Shown here: positions 1 through 8,437 of the stretch, piece by piece
Layout of the letters: the number at the start of each line of letters is the position of its first letter
Position numbering within the stretch: the first letter of the stretch is position 1
Source of the DNA: CBDFGN01 sp965247065
Lineage (GTDB): Bacteria > Bacteroidota > Bacteroidia > Cytophagales > Cyclobacteriaceae
Assembly: GCA_965247065.1 (NCBI GenBank)
Contig: CBDFGN010000006.1
Span: 1,612,001-1,676,000, forward strand
Length of the DNA: 64,000 nt
Direction of reading: 5' to 3'
Position numbers and translations under genes: made by a program
The notes under the pieces: model-generated
What the model saw: only the letters and a program-made list of their open reading frames with translations
Databases searched by the model: none
What the model was told of the DNA's origin: nothing

Positions 1-817
1 AAAATGTGATTAATGATGAGCAAAGGGATATGATCTCATCGGCTGTATTTAGTTCCGATGGGGAAAGGGTTATCAGCACAAATGACCTGGGGGAAACAAA
101 CCTATACGACCTTCACTCCGGAGAATTAGTGATCAGCATGGCCTTGATTGACGACTTCGATTTCATCACATACACGTCGGATTATTTTTATACCTCCTCT
201 AAGGGGGCATCAAAAGCGCTTGCATTTCGAGATGGGGACAATATTCTTCCTTTTGCGCAAATGGAAATCCGGTTCAACCGGCCTGATATTGTAGCCCAAA
301 GAATCGGATATGCCTCTGAAAAGTTGATTGCGTCCTATCGATCTGCCTACTCAAAACGTCTTAAGAGACTTGGATATTCTGAAGAAGATTTAACTGGCAA
401 TTTGACCCTGCCGGTAGTGGAGATAAATAATAGCGAATACCCGTTAGCCACCCAAAACAAACAACTCACATACGAGGTAGCAGCCAGTGACAGTGAGGAA
501 AACCTTGATAGGATCGATGTATTTGTTAATGAAGTACCCCTCTTTGGGTATCGTGGTACCGAAATTCCCGCTGCAACCAAAAGTATAACCCAAAGCATTG
601 AAGTGGATCTTTCATCAGGATTAAACGAGATCAAAACCGTTGCGGTAAATGTTAAGGGCATGCAATCCATTCCATATGTGATGGAAATCAATTATGATGC
701 GCCCTACAAAAAACCTGATCTGTATATCGCTGCGGCTGGGGTCTCAAAGTATCAAAATGAAAAATACAATCTTTCCTTCGCCGCTAAGGATGCCCGGATG
801 TAAGCGATTTCTATGGA

Positions 818-1825
818 TCAAGCAAGAGTCAGGGTATATGTTTTTTCATATTTTCTGGTTTCTCGGACTACAGCAAAAACTCTATGAATAAGTTTGTTCC
901 GGATCGCATTCAACACCGACATTTTGTTTTTCCCTGATTCCACTTTCCGTTCATAATAATCCCTTAATTCCCCCGGATGAGTAACCGCTGACATGGCTGC
1001 CAGATGCAGGAGCTTTTTCATCTTCTTATTGGCCAGATGCGAAACTCGACTCCGGCCCCGGTAGCTGGTGCCGGATCGGTACTCGAAGGGCACTACCCCT
1101 GAGTAACAGGCAAACTTCTTGGCCTCAGTAAAGTCTTTGAACTCATTGGTAGTTGCAATGAAATGGGCTGCAATAGTAGATCCAGTGTTATCCACTGAAG
1201 TCACTTGCTCAAAGAGCTCATTTAAAGATTGATCGGATCGAATGAAATCATAAATTTTCAGATCCAAAGCCTTGAGCTTTTTCTCCATGTTAGCTAGTAC
1301 CGGTTTGAGGGTAGTTTTCTGAAGTTGCATCACATCATCATCCACAAAACCACAGGCCTCCTTTAAAGGAGTTGCCAACTGCAGTTTAGTCTTGAGCAGT
1401 CGTTCTCTGAGTGATAGCATGAACTTTAAATTGCGGATTTTCTTTCGAGAAGGCTTCCATAACTGGGCTTTGTCCTGGTTTCGACAGGCATATTGAGCGA
1501 TTCGATAGGAATCCACCTGATCGTTCTTTCCTCTCAAAACACCCAGGGATTGTTTGATCTGCCGGGCCGATTCCAGCCACACATTGAGCTGCTGTTTTTC
1601 AAAGTAATTGAGCAGATGATTGTTATAGATCCCAGTGAATTCCAGGCAAAACAAAACCTGGTCAGGCTGGTAGCCAGGCAGCTGCATAAGTCTCTTGATA
1701 AAACTCTTAATCCCTTTCAGACTATTAGCAGTTCTTAGGTGAAACAACCTGTGACTATTTTGTACTACCGTAAAATCAAGGGTTGACTTTGAAACATCAA
1801 TGCCCACGAAATAATTGAAATTCAT
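818..1825 (-). CDS. IS110-family transposase (DEDD, about 335 aa)
   Basis: Serine-assisted RuvC-like recombinase that, in this family, is guided by an RNA from the element's own non-coding end. The start at 1825 is chosen because the product then begins MNFNYFVGIDVSKSTLDF, the conserved first motif with its catalytic Asp; a longer frame reaches 1861. Further acidic motifs are CLEFTGIY and KNDQVDSYRIAQYA. The C-terminal Tnp_20 half reads TSVDNTGSTIAAHF, FACYSGVVPFEYRSG, SHLANKKMKKLLHLAAMSAV (with the likely catalytic Ser) and NAIRNKLIHRVFAVV. It appears full length and intact. Opposite in orientation to the gene it disrupts. Confidence 0.9.
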   Translation of the reverse strand: MNFNYFVGIDVSKSTLDFTVVQNSHRLFHLRTANSLKGIKSFIKRLMQLPGYQPDQVLFCLEFTGIYNNHLLNYFEKQQLNVWLESARQIKQSLGVLRGKNDQVDSYRIAQYACRNQDKAQLWKPSRKKIRNLKFMLSLRERLLKTKLQLATPLKEACGFVDDDVMQLQKTTLKPVLANMEKKLKALDLKIYDFIRSDQSLNELFEQVTSVDNTGSTIAAHFIATTNEFKDFTEAKKFACYSGVVPFEYRSGTSYRGRSRVSHLANKKMKKLLHLAAMSAVTHPGELRDYYERKVESGKNKMSVLNAIRNKLIHRVFAVVRETRKYEKTYTLTLA

Positions 1826-1879
1826 AACTTTACCATTAAGACTTATCAAGTGGGTTAACATTTTTGGACACGATCAAAA

Positions 1880-2077
1880 CCTTACTAATGGGTCTAGTCC
1901 CAAATTTCTATTTGATGCTTGTTCAAAAAAGCTGGCAGAGGATTGAATCGCGAGATAGGTCGCAAACCTAGGCCTTTGCATAATTCGCCTCTGCCAGTGT
2001 TAACTCATGACCGCCTTGGTCACCTCATAAAAATAAACCTTGATTCTTGGAATAATCCTAGAGGCCTAATCTAAAGG
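1880..2077 (-). ncRNA. Non-coding left end of the IS110 element, candidate bridge-RNA locus
   Basis: This 198-bp stretch lies upstream of the transposase start (1825) and reaches the outer end of the element. It contains no ORF. It has a perfect 10-bp inverted repeat (CTGGCAGAGG at 1932-1941 pairing with 1988-1997) enclosing a 46-nt arm with an inner GCAAA/TTTGC pairing (1962-1966 with 1975-1979). In IS110-group elements the 5' non-coding end is known to encode a structured bridge RNA of roughly this size; the assignment here rests on position and foldability only. An identical 198/198 copy occurs alone at 13443-13640. Transcription has not been shown and strand is inferred from the transposase. 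Confidence 0.45.
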
Positions 2078-2252
2078 AGTCCTTTGCGGAATCTGAAGCA
2101 TTTTCTGAAATCCATTCGACCGTGCTGATAGATGAAAATGCTACCTCATCCAACATGGCCCAACTTGGCTCTTTTCTTTCTCAAGCCGATATTGATGATG
2201 TCGTAGTATTGTTCATTGCGGGGCATGGGGTGTTAGATGACGACTATAATTA

Positions 2253-3283
2253 ACGTGAGTTCGATATAAAATAGAGTAGTTTATTGATAGAAAAAAGGCA
2301 GAAAATTAGTATATTAAGTCATTGACAATCAACAAAATAACTAATATTTCTGCCTATGTTAACTGCTACTAAAATTACTGAAATTTTTTGTTCCATTGAC
2401 GATTTTTGTCTGGATTTTGTCCCAAAATTGGAAAAAAGATTGCTGGGAAGTAAAAAGCGCAACAAACCTGGTAAGCTTTCTTTATCCGAAGTAATGACTA
2501 TACAGGTCTTGTTCCAGATCTCAGGATATCGAAATTTCAAGACCTTTTACAACACATACGTTTGTGGCCACTTGCGCTCCTTCTTTCCTGATGTGGTAAG
2601 CTATAACCGAATGGTAGAACTTTGTAGTGGAAGTCTTCTGCCAATGGCTATTTATCTGAAAACACAAGGGACTGGACAGTGTACAGGTATAAGTTTTATA
2701 GACAGCACTCCGTTAAGGGTCTGTCATAACAGACGGATCCATAACCATAAAGTATTTGAAGGGTTAGCTAAAAGAGGCCATTGTTCCATCGGATGGTTCT
2801 ACGGGTTTAAGCTCCATCTTATCACTGCTGATACGGGTGAAATCATCGATTTTATGCTCACACCGGGCAATGTGGATGACAGAAAGCCTCTTAAAATTGA
2901 ACGGTTTATTAAGAAATTATTCGGAAAGCTCTTTGGTGATAAAGGCTACATCAGTAAGGAACTTTTTAAAAATCTGTTCTTCCGCGGAGTCCATCTGATA
3001 ACCAAACTCAAACGCAATATGAAGTCCTCATCCTTAACCCCCATCATGGATGCTATAATGCTCCGTAAAAGGGCTATTTGTGAGACTATCATTGATCAAC
3101 TTAAAAACATCTTCCAGATTGAACACTCCAGGCACAGGAGCCCAACTAATTTCCTTACCAACCTTTTCTCGGCTTTAATCGCTTACAACTTTTGCGAAAA
3201 AAAGCCCTCAATCAAATTGAACTACCAGGACACCGGTCAACTCTTTCTCGCTCTTTAATCATTCCTTATTGTCGAACTCACGT
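2253..3283 (+). mobile_element. IS982-family insertion sequence, copy 1 (1031 bp)
   Basis: The element runs from ACGTGAGTTCGA to its inverse at 3272-3283 and is flanked by a 6-bp target duplication, TAATTA, at 2247-2252 and 3284-3289. Removing it restores the caspase codons for DDDYNYYFG in frame, which fixes the borders. The encoded protein is identical to that of copy 2 at 48347-49377 and both copies are 1031 bp, so transposition was recent. It inserted between the codons for the catalytic His and Cys of the host gene. Confidence 0.93.
2356..3258 (+). CDS. IS982-family transposase (300 aa)
   Basis: DDE transposase of the IS982 family. Key motifs are FIDSTPLRVCHNRRIH (first catalytic Asp), the GWFYGFKLHLI segment, TPGNVDDRKP (second Asp region), LFGDKGYIS, and a C-terminal QLKNIFQIEHSRHRS segment containing the terminal Glu. 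The frame is intact from an ATG 103 bp inside the left end to a stop 25 bp before the right end, the usual layout for a one-gene IS982 element. The protein is identical to the product at 48450-49352. No accessory gene is present. Confidence 0.93.
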   Translation: MLTATKITEIFCSIDDFCLDFVPKLEKRLLGSKKRNKPGKLSLSEVMTIQVLFQISGYRNFKTFYNTYVCGHLRSFFPDVVSYNRMVELCSGSLLPMAIYLKTQGTGQCTGISFIDSTPLRVCHNRRIHNHKVFEGLAKRGHCSIGWFYGFKLHLITADTGEIIDFMLTPGNVDDRKPLKIERFIKKLFGKLFGDKGYISKELFKNLFFRGVHLITKLKRNMKSSSLTPIMDAIMLRKRAICETIIDQLKNIFQIEHSRHRSPTNFLTNLFSALIAYNFCEKKPSIKLNYQDTGQLFLAL

Positions 3284-3854
3284 TAATTATTATTTCGGCA
3301 CTTATGATATGGATTTCTTGAATCCCTCAAACGGGGGACTGGCTTACGACCATCTGAATGATATGATAATGAATCTAAAATGCAGAAACAAACTGCTGTT
3401 TATGGACACCTGCCACTCTGGAGAATTGGATAGCGATGAAGTGGAGGCTGTAAAGTCATCTGTCGGGAAAAGCAACCGGGTGGCCTTCAGATCTGGCGGG
3501 GGAATAATTCAATACAAGGAAAATGCCTTTGGCCTCGAAAATTCGCTTGAACTATCCAAGAATCTTTTCGCAGATCTCCGAGAAGGTACCGGGGCTACCG
3601 TTATTGCGGCCGCGGGCGGCACAGAATACGCGCTGGAGGGATTAAACTCCGAAAACGGTCTTTTTACTGCCTCTTTGATTGCGGGAATCAAGACAAGAAG
3701 AGCTGATATTAACCGGGATAGAAAGTACACCGTTTCGGAATTGAGAAAATATATTTCGGCCAATGTTGTTGATTTGTCAAGGGGGCAGCAAGTTCCAACT
3801 TCTCGAGAGGAAAACTTGAAACATGATTTCAGGATTTATTAAGTACCAAGTGCT

Positions 3855-4631
3855 ATGAGCAAATTGGTCATTGTTTTTTTGTTCTTTATCTCTTTTCAGA
3901 TAAAAAGTCAGGAATACCAAGTGCTCCATGTAAAGGGCGAAATTTTAAGACTTGAAGACGGTAGCCCCTTAAGTACAGGTGATAGGATTACCGGCAAGGA
4001 CCAAATACGTTTCGCGTCCAAAGATGCTATGGCCGCTGTGTTGAACAGTGAAAAAGGACGATACGTGATAAAGGCAACCCATGACAAAACCGAGCAAAGT
4101 GATTTGATCTACGTTTTAAGCTCCACATTATCGCCAGTCAGGGGCGGAATGAGCACCCGCGCTGCGGCAGTACGCAACTCAATTGACTTTGAGCAATACT
4201 TTGGTGAGACTCCATACGTTTGGGCTGGTGATCAAATCAGGCTTGACATATCTACCCAGGCATTTATAATGGATGACCAACGATTCTTCTTTATGCGCTT
4301 CGTGATGAACAATGAAGAGGTCAACAAGAAGCTTGACTTTGATGAGGAAGTCCTGATTCTTGACAAGAATACGCTTTTCAAGGTGGATGATATTTCCGTG
4401 GATCCGGAACGGATAAGTGATTATAGGTTATTCTATTATGACTCTACGAGTGAAGAATCTACCTTGCTAACTCCCATTCAATTTGTGTTGATCAACCAGC
4501 AAACTTTGCAAGAATTGCACGGCCAGTACCAGGATTCGAGCCAAAATGCATACCGGGATATTGCCGAAATCCTGGCCACTCTATACGGGAGGTGCGACCC
4601 TCTTCAAATAGAACATAACCTTAGCAATTAA
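3855..4631 (+). CDS. Secreted protein with N-terminal FecR-like region, unknown function
   Basis: A 258-aa protein starting with a cleavable signal sequence (residues 1 to about 18, MSKLVIVFLFFISFQIKSQ). It is followed by VLHVKGEILRLEDGSPLSTGDRI, which resembles FecR-type periplasmic domains (modest resemblance, by eye), and a longer region without recognisable motifs. It starts 12 bases after the caspase stop codon and is followed after 12 bases by the CHASE2 gene, all on the plus strand, so the three probably form one operon. Insertion sequences upstream in the caspase gene may now block or alter its transcription. A role as the envelope component of a caspase/CHASE2 signalling pathway is inference. 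Confidence 0.6.
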   Translation: MSKLVIVFLFFISFQIKSQEYQVLHVKGEILRLEDGSPLSTGDRITGKDQIRFASKDAMAAVLNSEKGRYVIKATHDKTEQSDLIYVLSSTLSPVRGGMSTRAAAVRNSIDFEQYFGETPYVWAGDQIRLDISTQAFIMDDQRFFFMRFVMNNEEVNKKLDFDEEVLILDKNTLFKVDDISVDPERISDYRLFYYDSTSEESTLLTPIQFVLINQQTLQELHGQYQDSSQNAYRDIAEILATLYGRCDPLQIEHNLSN

Positions 4632-4643
4632 CCAACCTTTACG

Positions 4644-5822
4644 TTGACGGCTAAAAAGGTTTCCATATTTCTAGCCCTGGCTAATACGGTTATTCTATTT
4701 TTTCTTACCACCTGGTTTTGGAGCCTACCTTGGCTTGCAGGAGATGAAAAGCTGATGATTTGGGCCACCTCAGCCATTCGACTAATGAACAGGGATATAC
4801 CGGAAAGCCAGAATTTTGCCCTGATCAATGTTTCATACGACCAAATGCTTATCCACAAATTTGATGATTTCGGATTTCTGGTGGGCAACCAGGCGGTTAC
4901 CGATCGGGAAAAGATCGCCCGACTTATGCGAATAATCAATCAGCAATCGAAAAAACCGAAATACATATTTTGTGACCTGCAATTTAGCGATGCTTCCATC
5001 TATGATTCGACACTGAATGCGGAAATGAAATTGCACCAAAATCTGATTGTTTCTACCCACCTAGGTCAAGGTGGGACTCTACAGGCACCCATCATCACCG
5101 ATGTAAAAATGGGATTGAGCGACTATGTCATCGGCAATATTTTTGAAGGGGTGTACAAATTCCAATTGTTCCACAATGACTCCTTAAAATTAACTCCGTT
5201 GATTATCAATGAAGCCCTACAAAACAATCAATCCAAAAGACTCGGGCTATTTGTTAAGAGTGGTAATTGGTTCACCTTGAATCATTTCATAATGAACTAC
5301 CGGGTTTTGCAAAAGGACATCTTGAACATGGAGGCCGGTTTTAATCCGGTGAATCTTGGCGAACTGCTTACACTTCCAGACGCTGATATAACATCATTCT
5401 TGGAGGACAAGATTGTTATAATGGGAGATTTCTTTGAGCACGATATGCATGAAACACTTTTTGAGATTACATCCGGTCCAGTGGTTCTGATGAACGCCTA
5501 CCTTACCATCGCTAATCGAGACACGGTAGTAAATGCTTTCTTTATCGCCATTATTCTCCTGGTCTATTTCGGTGTATCCTTTATTGCGATCTACCCGGAC
5601 GACATTTTGGAAAAATACATCCGGCGTAGGTTCGGCAGAATAATATGGCTTGGAAACTTAACCTCATTTATGAGCTATGTCATTATCCTTACGCTAGTTT
5701 CAACCTTGACCTATTTCCTGTTCAATATTCACCTGAATGTATTTTTTCTAGGCATCTACATTTTCATAATTGAAAAGCTCAGTTCTTCAATGAACTTAGC
5801 GGTCCGCCGGGATGAGCCGTAG
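4644..5822 (+). CDS. CHASE2-like sensor membrane protein (392 aa)
   Basis: The protein begins at a TTG codon; no upstream in-frame ATG exists after the previous gene. An N-terminal membrane anchor (about residues 6-28) leads into an extracytoplasmic region of about 260 residues with CHASE2 features: FALINVSYDQMLIHK, a PKYIFCDLQFSD strand, and FLEDKIVIMGDFFEHD. Three to four hydrophobic segments follow near the C-terminus (about residues 295-318 and 330-375). CHASE2 domains are extracellular sensor modules usually coupled to kinase or cyclase outputs; here no cytoplasmic output domain is present, so signalling would need a partner. The neighbouring caspase gene is a plausible partner, but this is inference. 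Confidence 0.65.
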   Translation: MTAKKVSIFLALANTVILFFLTTWFWSLPWLAGDEKLMIWATSAIRLMNRDIPESQNFALINVSYDQMLIHKFDDFGFLVGNQAVTDREKIARLMRIINQQSKKPKYIFCDLQFSDASIYDSTLNAEMKLHQNLIVSTHLGQGGTLQAPIITDVKMGLSDYVIGNIFEGVYKFQLFHNDSLKLTPLIINEALQNNQSKRLGLFVKSGNWFTLNHFIMNYRVLQKDILNMEAGFNPVNLGELLTLPDADITSFLEDKIVIMGDFFEHDMHETLFEITSGPVVLMNAYLTIANRDTVVNAFFIAIILLVYFGVSFIAIYPDDILEKYIRRRFGRIIWLGNLTSFMSYVIILTLVSTLTYFLFNIHLNVFFLGIYIFIIEKLSSSMNLAVRRDEP

Positions 5823-6009
5823 GATTGGATATTAGCAAAAACGACATCTGTCCAGGAATTGGCGAAAGATGGTCTGTAAAAATGATTGAGATTTTGAGAC
5901 TCAGAGTTCCCCGGCTCACCGGTGACACCCCCCTTCCCTCCATGCCTTTTGCCCTTTTATTCTTAACTTATCGGGGTTTCGAGCATAAATTTAATTGAAT
6001 CTCCTAATT

Positions 6010-7050
6010 ATGGAAAGTAAAGGGATTTCCAGGAAAAGGCGTAAGAAACTTCGAGTCGGTGAAAAAATCCCCGGTTGGGACTTTTACGATCAAGCCGGCG
6101 ATTTGATTTCCGACCAAAGCACTATCGATCGATGTAACAAATTGGTACTTCCGCCAGCGTGGGAAGCTGTATGGATTTCTCCCGACGGGGAAGGCAACCT
6201 ACAAGCCACTGGAAAGGATGCCAAGGGACGTATACAGTACCGTTACCATGACAACTGGACCCAAGCGCGTGCCGCCCAAAAGTTCGAAGGCTTAACAGCT
6301 TTTGGCCGGATTCTCCCAACAATCAGGAAAAAGGTGGAAGCCGATCTGAGCCTTCAGGGCATGCCGAAAGATAGAGTTGTGGCCCTGGTCATCAAGCTAA
6401 TGGACCTCTATCATATCAGGGTTGGAAATGATGAGTATGCCAGAAAGAACAAGTCCTATGGTTTAACGACCCTGACCGAGGGACACATGACAATTGATCG
6501 TTCGGTTGAGGCGGAGGGAGACTTGGATGCGGTATTTGAATTCACCGGCAAATCCGGAAAGCTGTGGAGAATTAGGATCTGGGAAGACGATTTGGCTTTG
6601 CTTATAGAAGCCTCCGGCAAGGTTGGTGGTCTCCATAAATCACAGGATCTATTCCGATACGAAGACGAGTCGGGAAAGGATTTTGACATCAAATCAAACC
6701 ACATTAACGAATATCTCGATAAGATTGCCTCCAAACACCGGCAAGTTACGGCCAAAGATTTTCGCACCTGGGCGGCAACCTGGAAAGCCGCTTCCCGGTT
6801 GTCAAAACAGCTCGATCCTGATACGGCTACTGCCAGAAAAAAAGTGGCTAACCAGGTGGTAAAAACGGTTGCCTCCGATTTGGGCAACACACCCACGGTT
6901 TGCCGGTCTTCATACATCCATCCGGCTATTTTGACGGACTGGGCAAACGGGGGCTTTCGTAATAAATGGAACAAGGCTGATAACGGCAGGAAAATGAAGG
7001 GCTTGTCCAAGGAAGAGAGTGCTGTCTTTCGGTATCTTGAAGGTCAATAA
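6010..7050 (+). CDS. DNA topoisomerase IB, poxvirus/bacterial type (346 aa)
   Basis: Relaxes supercoils by a 3'-phosphotyrosine intermediate without ATP. The ATG at 6010 (MESKGISRKRRKK) is preferred over an upstream TTG at 5995. The product has the N-terminal DNA-clamp region (GWDFYDQAG, PPAWEAVWISP) and the catalytic domain: the first Arg in LYHIRVGNDEYARKNKSYGL, Lys in the FTGKSGKLWRI loop, the second Arg in DFRTWAATW, and the nucleophile Tyr302 in SSYIHPAIL. The LGNTPTVCR segment with Asn is the usual bacterial form, where vaccinia has His. Length matches the family. A single-gene unit with about 170 bp upstream. Confidence 0.93.
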   Translation: MESKGISRKRRKKLRVGEKIPGWDFYDQAGDLISDQSTIDRCNKLVLPPAWEAVWISPDGEGNLQATGKDAKGRIQYRYHDNWTQARAAQKFEGLTAFGRILPTIRKKVEADLSLQGMPKDRVVALVIKLMDLYHIRVGNDEYARKNKSYGLTTLTEGHMTIDRSVEAEGDLDAVFEFTGKSGKLWRIRIWEDDLALLIEASGKVGGLHKSQDLFRYEDESGKDFDIKSNHINEYLDKIASKHRQVTAKDFRTWAATWKAASRLSKQLDPDTATARKKVANQVVKTVASDLGNTPTVCRSSYIHPAILTDWANGGFRNKWNKADNGRKMKGLSKEESAVFRYLEGQ

Positions 7051-7174
7051 TTGAATGAGTGAAGAGTGAATAAGTGAATGAAATTTGAAGAGTTTGAAGG
7101 GTGGAAGGTTGAGTGGGTTTTGGAGAATTTGAGACGTTAGACTGGAGCATAGACTTGGGACTTAGGACTACGGT

Positions 7175-7759
7175 TTGAAATTGATTGATTTCCTAAATAA
7201 TTACGCAGGCTTATTCGCCTATTTGGCTGCAGCGGCTACAATCCTAAGCTTCCTGGCTTTGTTCATATTCTTCTCGATTGGGGGAGTTTTCGGGCCTATT
7301 AACGATGCTGTTTCCGTGCTTCAAATGATTTTCTTCATCCCGGTGGCGCTTTTGCTCTATTACGTTCTTCAACCGGTTTCGCCCTTCTTAATGTTGGCGG
7401 TCACAGTGGTTGCCATAGCCGGAATGGTATTTCTAGCCTCTCTTCAAACCTCACTGCTCCTGAAGATCGTAAAATATGAAGATTCACTTCCATATGTTTT
7501 GATTTGTGGCACCTTAATTGGCTTATGGTGGCTGAGTTTGGGCTGGGTGATGCTGCAAGGTGGAGAGTTTCCCTCTGGATTGGCGTGGACTGGCGTCATT
7601 GCCGGAGCTAGTGGCATAATGATCACAGCGGGATTTTACGTGGGAGGTCATGCTCACCCTTTGGCTGCTGCTGGCTTCCTGGTCAATGCTGCTGCAGCTC
7701 CAACCTGGGCTGTCTGGATAGCCCGGTTGCTATCTTCCGGCACGTACCTGATTGAGTAA
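7175..7759 (+). CDS. Multi-pass membrane protein, unknown function
   Basis: 194 aa beginning at TTG 7175 (MKLIDFLNNYAGLFAYL). Hydropathy by eye gives about six membrane segments (residues about 12-36, 46-66, 70-92, 108-128, 138-156 and 162-188). There are hardly any soluble loops. The sequence contains no motif I recognise. It follows topoisomerase IB after 124 bp of low-complexity sequence, so co-transcription is uncertain. Coding likelihood rests on the long uninterrupted hydrophobic frame. Confidence 0.55.
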   Translation: MKLIDFLNNYAGLFAYLAAAATILSFLALFIFFSIGGVFGPINDAVSVLQMIFFIPVALLLYYVLQPVSPFLMLAVTVVAIAGMVFLASLQTSLLLKIVKYEDSLPYVLICGTLIGLWWLSLGWVMLQGGEFPSGLAWTGVIAGASGIMITAGFYVGGHAHPLAAAGFLVNAAAAPTWAVWIARLLSSGTYLIE

Positions 7760-7887
7760 AATTTGAAAACTCAAATCAAAATCCTAAATAAATTCCAAAT
7801 CTTAATATCTAAATTCCGGAATGTGAGAGTAGATCCACAGCGACAATTTGGTTTTCCAATCCGGAAATTGAAGAAAATCCTCAACTC

Positions 7888-8228
7888 GTGATAGAGTCAA
7901 AATCTTGGATCGTAATTTTAGTTTTGGCCATAATAATGGCAGCAAACTCAATTTACCTGTATCTAAGATATGAAGAAGACCGAGTCGTAGGTCCTGTATT
8001 CTTTGTACTGAGCGTCGCCACATCGTTTGTAGGATGGGAATATTTCAGATTTGGGGTCTTCCGGGCGTGTATGCCGTCTGGATTTTCCCCGTCTCATTTC
8101 TAGTCGTGGTTATCGCGTTCGTTGCAATGAAGAATTATCTACTGGCTACGTATTATGCCATAGCCTCTACAGTGCTGATTATTGCCATCCTGCAGCCTTT
8201 TAAGGAATTCTTTCCAAATGATCCCTAA
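7888..8228 (+). CDS. Small membrane protein, frameshifted (about 113 aa)
   Basis: Starts at GTG 7888 (MIESKSWIVILVLAIIMAAN). The first frame runs to GWEYFRFG, and the protein continues in another frame as LPGVYAVWIFPVSFLVVVIAF to the stop at 8228. The switch lies in a GGGG run at 8053-8056, where one missing G explains the break. The combined product has three to four membrane segments. No known family is recognised. Whether the break is a true mutation or a read error cannot be decided from one sequence. Confidence 0.45.
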
Positions 8229-8437
8229 GGCAGTCCGAATCCCAATCGGCTAGCCCTATCTCTGAAGAATGGAAGCAAATATTACGCTATTCGGGGAGTT
8301 GTGCACCGCATTGGGTCAAAACAGCCGCCGCTGTACCTGGATCCTTGACGGACCCTTAAGAGAAAGGCCAAATTCTTTTGTTCATTCTTCGTAAGTTAGC
8401 CTGCCAATTGGCCTATGCCACTAACCTACTCTGAATT

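Larger units (their letters stand above)
816..2077 (-). mobile_element. IS110-family insertion sequence inside the caspase gene
   Basis: The element consists of a minus-strand DEDD transposase (818-1825) preceded by about 250 bp of non-coding left end (1826-2077). The borders are inferred by restoring the host gene: joining 815 to 2078 gives DVSDFY followed by ESFAESEAFSEIH in one frame with no duplicated bases. That fits the usual lack of target duplication in IS110 insertions. The ends are ambiguous by one G. The right end (transposase 3' side) is very short: the stop codon lies within 2-3 bases of the border. The outer left end at 2077 coincides with the end of a 198-bp sequence repeated perfectly at 13443-13640. 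Confidence 0.8.
1..3842 (+). pseudogene. WD40/caspase-like (peptidase C14) protein, broken by IS110 and IS982; 5' end outside window
   Basis: Three coding pieces, 1-815, 2078-2252 and 3290-3842, join into one caspase-family protein. The first holds a WD40-like tail, a linker containing RFNRPDIVAQRIGY, and the start of the caspase fold (DLYIAAAGVSKYQ, then NLSFAAKDAR). The second carries the catalytic histidine motif FIAGHG (His codon 2224-2226) and the third the cysteine motif DTCHSG (Cys codon 3411-3413). Removing 816-2077 and 2253-3283 plus one target duplication restores a continuous frame, except for one missing base near 797 (CGG then GAT sharing a G). The reading frame enters from before position 1. 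Caspase-like proteases of this architecture are known widely in Bacteroidota; whether this one acts in cell death, signalling or processing is inference. As sequenced it cannot make an active enzyme, because His and Cys are separated by IS982. Confidence 0.85.

Noticed and set aside
694..891. A separate 65-aa ORF across the IS110 left border
   Set aside because: It merely spans caspase and IS110 sequence in a non-coding frame.
1880..2077. The 198-bp unit as an unrelated MITE that IS110 landed beside
   Set aside because: Restoring the caspase frame requires the outer end at 2077 to be the IS110 border, with no leftover target duplication between IS110 and the unit.
3192..3842. A 216-aa ORF read as one gene
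   Set aside because: Its first 30 codons lie inside the IS982 right end; only 3290-3842 is the caspase C-terminal part.
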